Shown piece by piece: positions 61,366-64,000 of a DNA stretch of 64,000 bases. This DNA comes from Azadirachta indica (taxonomy: Eukaryota > Streptophyta > Magnoliopsida > Sapindales > Meliaceae), in the NCBI GenBank assembly GCA_022749755.1, contig CM040452.1, positions 6,838,350 through 6,902,349 of the forward strand, in the 5' to 3' direction. The position numbers and the translations under genes are program-made. Position 1 is the stretch's first letter. Every line of letters starts with the position of its first letter. The notes under the pieces were generated by a model, which was not told the origin of the DNA, did not search any database, and was given only the letters and a program-made list of their open reading frames with translations.

Positions 61366-63310
61366 CAGACAAAATTCTTTTGTGTGAATAGAGAAGATTG
61401 ATAGGAAATTCTTTTCATTCTTTTTAAAATCAAGTTCATGTACACATTTTTTGCTTCTTTTTTTCATTCATATGTTGATTACGTTATACGGTGCAAGGAA
61501 AAATTCTGTAAAATTTTGTGGCTTTTATGCCTTTTCAATACAGAAGAAAAATATTCATTCACTCTGTATTATTTTGTATTTGCTTATTAGTTCAACAATT
61601 ACTGACGTGAGATATGACAATTAGAAAATGAAAAGTTGATGCTTGAGCTAATTTTCTGAGGCTTTTCAATCAAATATGCAGTTTTCTTGTTACTAAAACA
61701 GCAGAAAGAAGCAACATCCACCAAAATTTTCAGGAAAAAATTTTCTGAACGTCATAAACTTTATCCTGAATACTAATAAAAAGTTTATCACAAAGTTTGC
61801 TGTAACCTGTAAGGGGGTTTTTTGCCAATTTTTCGAACTCTTGAAGTTTGCCTATAATTATATCAAATTCTGAAGAAACTTACTCTTTTATTATTATACA
61901 TAGAACTTACAAGACTTTTGAGTGAACAAAAGGGAAATTGTAAAGATTTAGATGAAAGAAAGAACAAAATATTCAGAAAATCCAAACAGTGCAAAGACAA
62001 GAAGTAAATGCAAGAATTGCTTAGAGTTTTTAAGTGCTTGTCACTTTGTTTCATAAAAAATAAAATAAAAATAAAAATGCCTAGAGGCTGAATTAGGGTT
62101 TGTCTTTTTCTATGGTAACTTAAAAGTATGATAATTTTTATACATATATTACTTTTTTAACTTAAAATTTGAAATCTCGATAAACATTAGAGTACTAATG
62201 GTTTAATTTAGATGTAAAATTATTATAGTTATACGCATTTAAATTTTCGATAGATCATTTATTGGTAGAAATTGGAAAAAGAAAAAAAAAATTGAAAGTC
62301 GAAGTGTTAATACAAATATTTGTGGGTATTTTTTTTTGGATGAAAAAAAATATTAATGTCGAAATTTGAACATATGAAGAATATGTGGGCCAAATCTTAC
62401 TGGGGGTGGATTGATACTTTTGGGCTATGATTTTGATTTTTGTGCGAGTCATTTTGGGCCTCAACTTGACAAATTGTCAAGATTCATAATCAACTGTTCA
62501 CATTGGAAGATTATTGTGATAATTTGCAAATAAGCAAAATCATTAATTAGTTAACGAAAACTAATGTAAAATCATTGAAATTTTGATTTTTTTCCCCTCA
62601 TTTTAACATTTTTCTTAGCCTTTGTACATTGTAGCTCTTTAATCTAATAACGCTAATAATCATTGAAAATTATAATTATTATGTCCATAATGCACTGACA
62701 CCACTATGAAAATAAAAATCAAAACCTTCTCTCAGCGTATAAATAATATCTCCTAATATTATATTTTTAATAAAAATATTATACCGTATTAATGTAATAT
62801 GTGTCGTAACATTAAAGTCCTCGATTGTTTACAATTTTTGTTAATAAAAACAAAGTTTATTGATTTATAATAATTTAATTCCTTGCGTCTATCAAAACGA
62901 CTGAAATACCCTTTAATATTAAGTTACGAGCTTTAATATTTAGTTGGACAAAATTTGATATGAGAAAGGTGATTTTATCACTTGGGTTACGAGTTACGAC
63001 ACAATTAGAGCGGGCTTATCTAACTAAATAAAATACATTAAACATAATTTATCTGTTTATATAAAATATTTTTAATGCACAAATTAACCAAATTGAATAT
63101 CGTAAATGTATCTCAATTTGCTCAATGGGCAGGTAGGTTAGGCGATTGTTTCAAGACTTGAAAATAATATGTCAAACAATCTTCAACTCACTCAGTAGAT
63201 ATCATGCTAGCTAATCTGACTAGAAGTCACATTCTCTCAAAACCATTCAAGATCTTTCAGAACTTAAAAAATAAGTATCACAGTAGCAAGAAGCTTTGGT
63301 TACAATAAAC
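61366..63310. other. 3' region of IQM and spacer to the eIF3g pseudogene
   Basis: The first ~200 bases are the IQM 3' UTR. The rest is AT-rich with poly(A) and poly(T) runs near 62278-62350. No gene is supportable. Confidence 0.6.
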
Positions 63311-63758
63311 CTTCAGGATAAGATTGTCATAACCATATCGATCCAGTATTGTTGATAGCTCTCCGGGCATCTACCCTGTTCACAAAGTTCAGGAAACCAA
63401 AACCTCTGCTCATGCCAGTCTTCTTATCAACGGCAACGTAAGCACGTCTTACAGGACCAAAAGGTTCGCAAAGCTCGCGCAAGTCAGATTCCTGAGCGTC
63501 CTCCGAAAGGTTGCTAACCCTGACAGAGTTCTCATCATTACTGCGTCTCATATCAGTTCCAGGTCTCTCTAGCTCTGTCCCTGCCCTCATGCCAGGAGGA
63601 ACATATGGTCCATTGGACGTGCCAGCGGCAGCAGCAGCAGATGTGGATTCTGATGCAACCAACCCCTCAACAGGTGCAGCAAGATCCTTGTACGGGCATC
63701 ATGAGAACAGCACCACCTTGCCCAAGTTGGGCCAAAGTATCTCCACCTGCTGGCAGTT
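63311..63758 (-). pseudogene. eIF3 subunit G (eIF3g) pseudogene fragment
   Basis: On the minus strand, from an acceptor TTACAG at 63759-63760, ELPAGGDTLAQLGQGGAVLM resembles the segment before the eIF3g zinc knuckle. Near 63698 it jumps directly to CPYKDLAAP, so the CCHC knuckle between them appears to be deleted and the frame is broken. Next, in a new frame, come VPPGMRAGTE and an RRM (RNP2 VRVSNL, RNP1 RGFGFLNF). At RRAINN the frame shifts again, and GYDNLILK is found only in another frame. The piece ends at a donor-like CTGAAG/GTTTAT. A preserved upstream intron points to a duplicated, unprocessed pseudogene; further exons may lie right of the window. A real eIF3g gene elsewhere is expected. 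Confidence 0.75.
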
Positions 63759-64000
63759 CTGTAATCAACTAAGTATGACTTGTATAACAAATTATGATAA
63801 CTATGAAAACTGGAAAACTGGAAAACTGGATGATTATAAACGCAAAAAAGAAAATATGAACTAGGTATCAGAAACAACCAAAAACCAGATTTGATAATGC
63901 AGTTAAATGATGATGATGTCACTGTAACCACAATACAAACTTAAGCTAATCCAGCATGTCTACGCTGAAAAGGGGCATTCAGAAAATAAAATCTTGTGCT
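63759..64000 (-). other. Probable intron of the eIF3g pseudogene
   Basis: On the minus strand, AT-rich sequence leads into a T-rich tract and the acceptor TTGATTACAG. A short CCAGTTTT direct repeat (three units near 63807-63830) lies inside. No exon is recognised before the window ends. Confidence 0.45.

Noticed and set aside
1..64000. CRISPR arrays, bacterial operons, tRNA or rRNA genes
   Set aside because: The sequence is plant nuclear DNA. No regularly spaced direct repeats with unique spacers, no tRNA A/B boxes and no rRNA segments were recognised.

Overview
The window is plant nuclear DNA, almost certainly from a woody eudicot. Genes are split by GT-AG introns, intergenic DNA is very AT-rich, and the protein families are plant-specific (2-oxoglutarate coumarin-forming dioxygenases, an IQM calmodulin-binding protein, a GPI-anchored GH17-X8 glucanase, an SCL-type SR splicing factor). 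The overall look of the dioxygenases suggests Rutaceae/Citrus. That is an inference from memory, not a search result.

Layout. (1) 18-2399 (+): the 3' ten exons of an intact peroxisomal-type acyl-activating enzyme (AAE17/18-like) that begins off the left edge. (2) 3799-8520 (+): a second tandem copy, broken by stops, frameshifts and loss of the AMP-binding loop. Its first intron holds a ~100-bp minisatellite interrupted by a foldback MITE. (3) 10084-28863: six feruloyl-CoA / p-coumaroyl-CoA ortho-hydroxylase (F6'H/C2'H) genes. Copies 1 (-), 2 (+) and 3 (-) are intronless. Copies 4, 5 and 6 (all -) carry one phase-2 intron at the same codon. Copies 1, 2, 4 and 6 look intact. Copy 3 has a 1-nt frameshift near its start, and copy 5 has one in-frame TAG. 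(4) 33408-35806 (-): a GH17 + X8 beta-1,3-glucanase-like GPI protein whose expected catalytic acid is Gln. (5) 38670-42254 (-): an SCL30A/SCL33-like SR protein, divergent from (6) TAF7, 43678-45495 (+), which contains a clear AT-AC U12-type intron. (7) 45496-57700: about 12 kb of AT-rich DNA with no gene I can support. (8) 58632-61365 (+): an IQM protein with a 5' UTR intron. (9) 63311-63758 (-): an eIF3g pseudogene fragment.

Biology. The main theme is the F6'H array, whose products would ortho-hydroxylate feruloyl- or p-coumaroyl-CoA as the committed step to scopoletin or umbelliferone coumarins. The array is expanding, inverting and decaying. Loss of the intron in three copies that keep the family's promoter points to cDNA-mediated conversion followed by duplication. 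The other genes are ordinary housekeeping or signalling loci. I see no wholly new system. The most noteworthy items are the intron-loss pattern, the AT-AC intron, the E-to-Q glucanase, the nested minisatellite/MITE and the palindromic bZIP-type site between SCL30A and TAF7.
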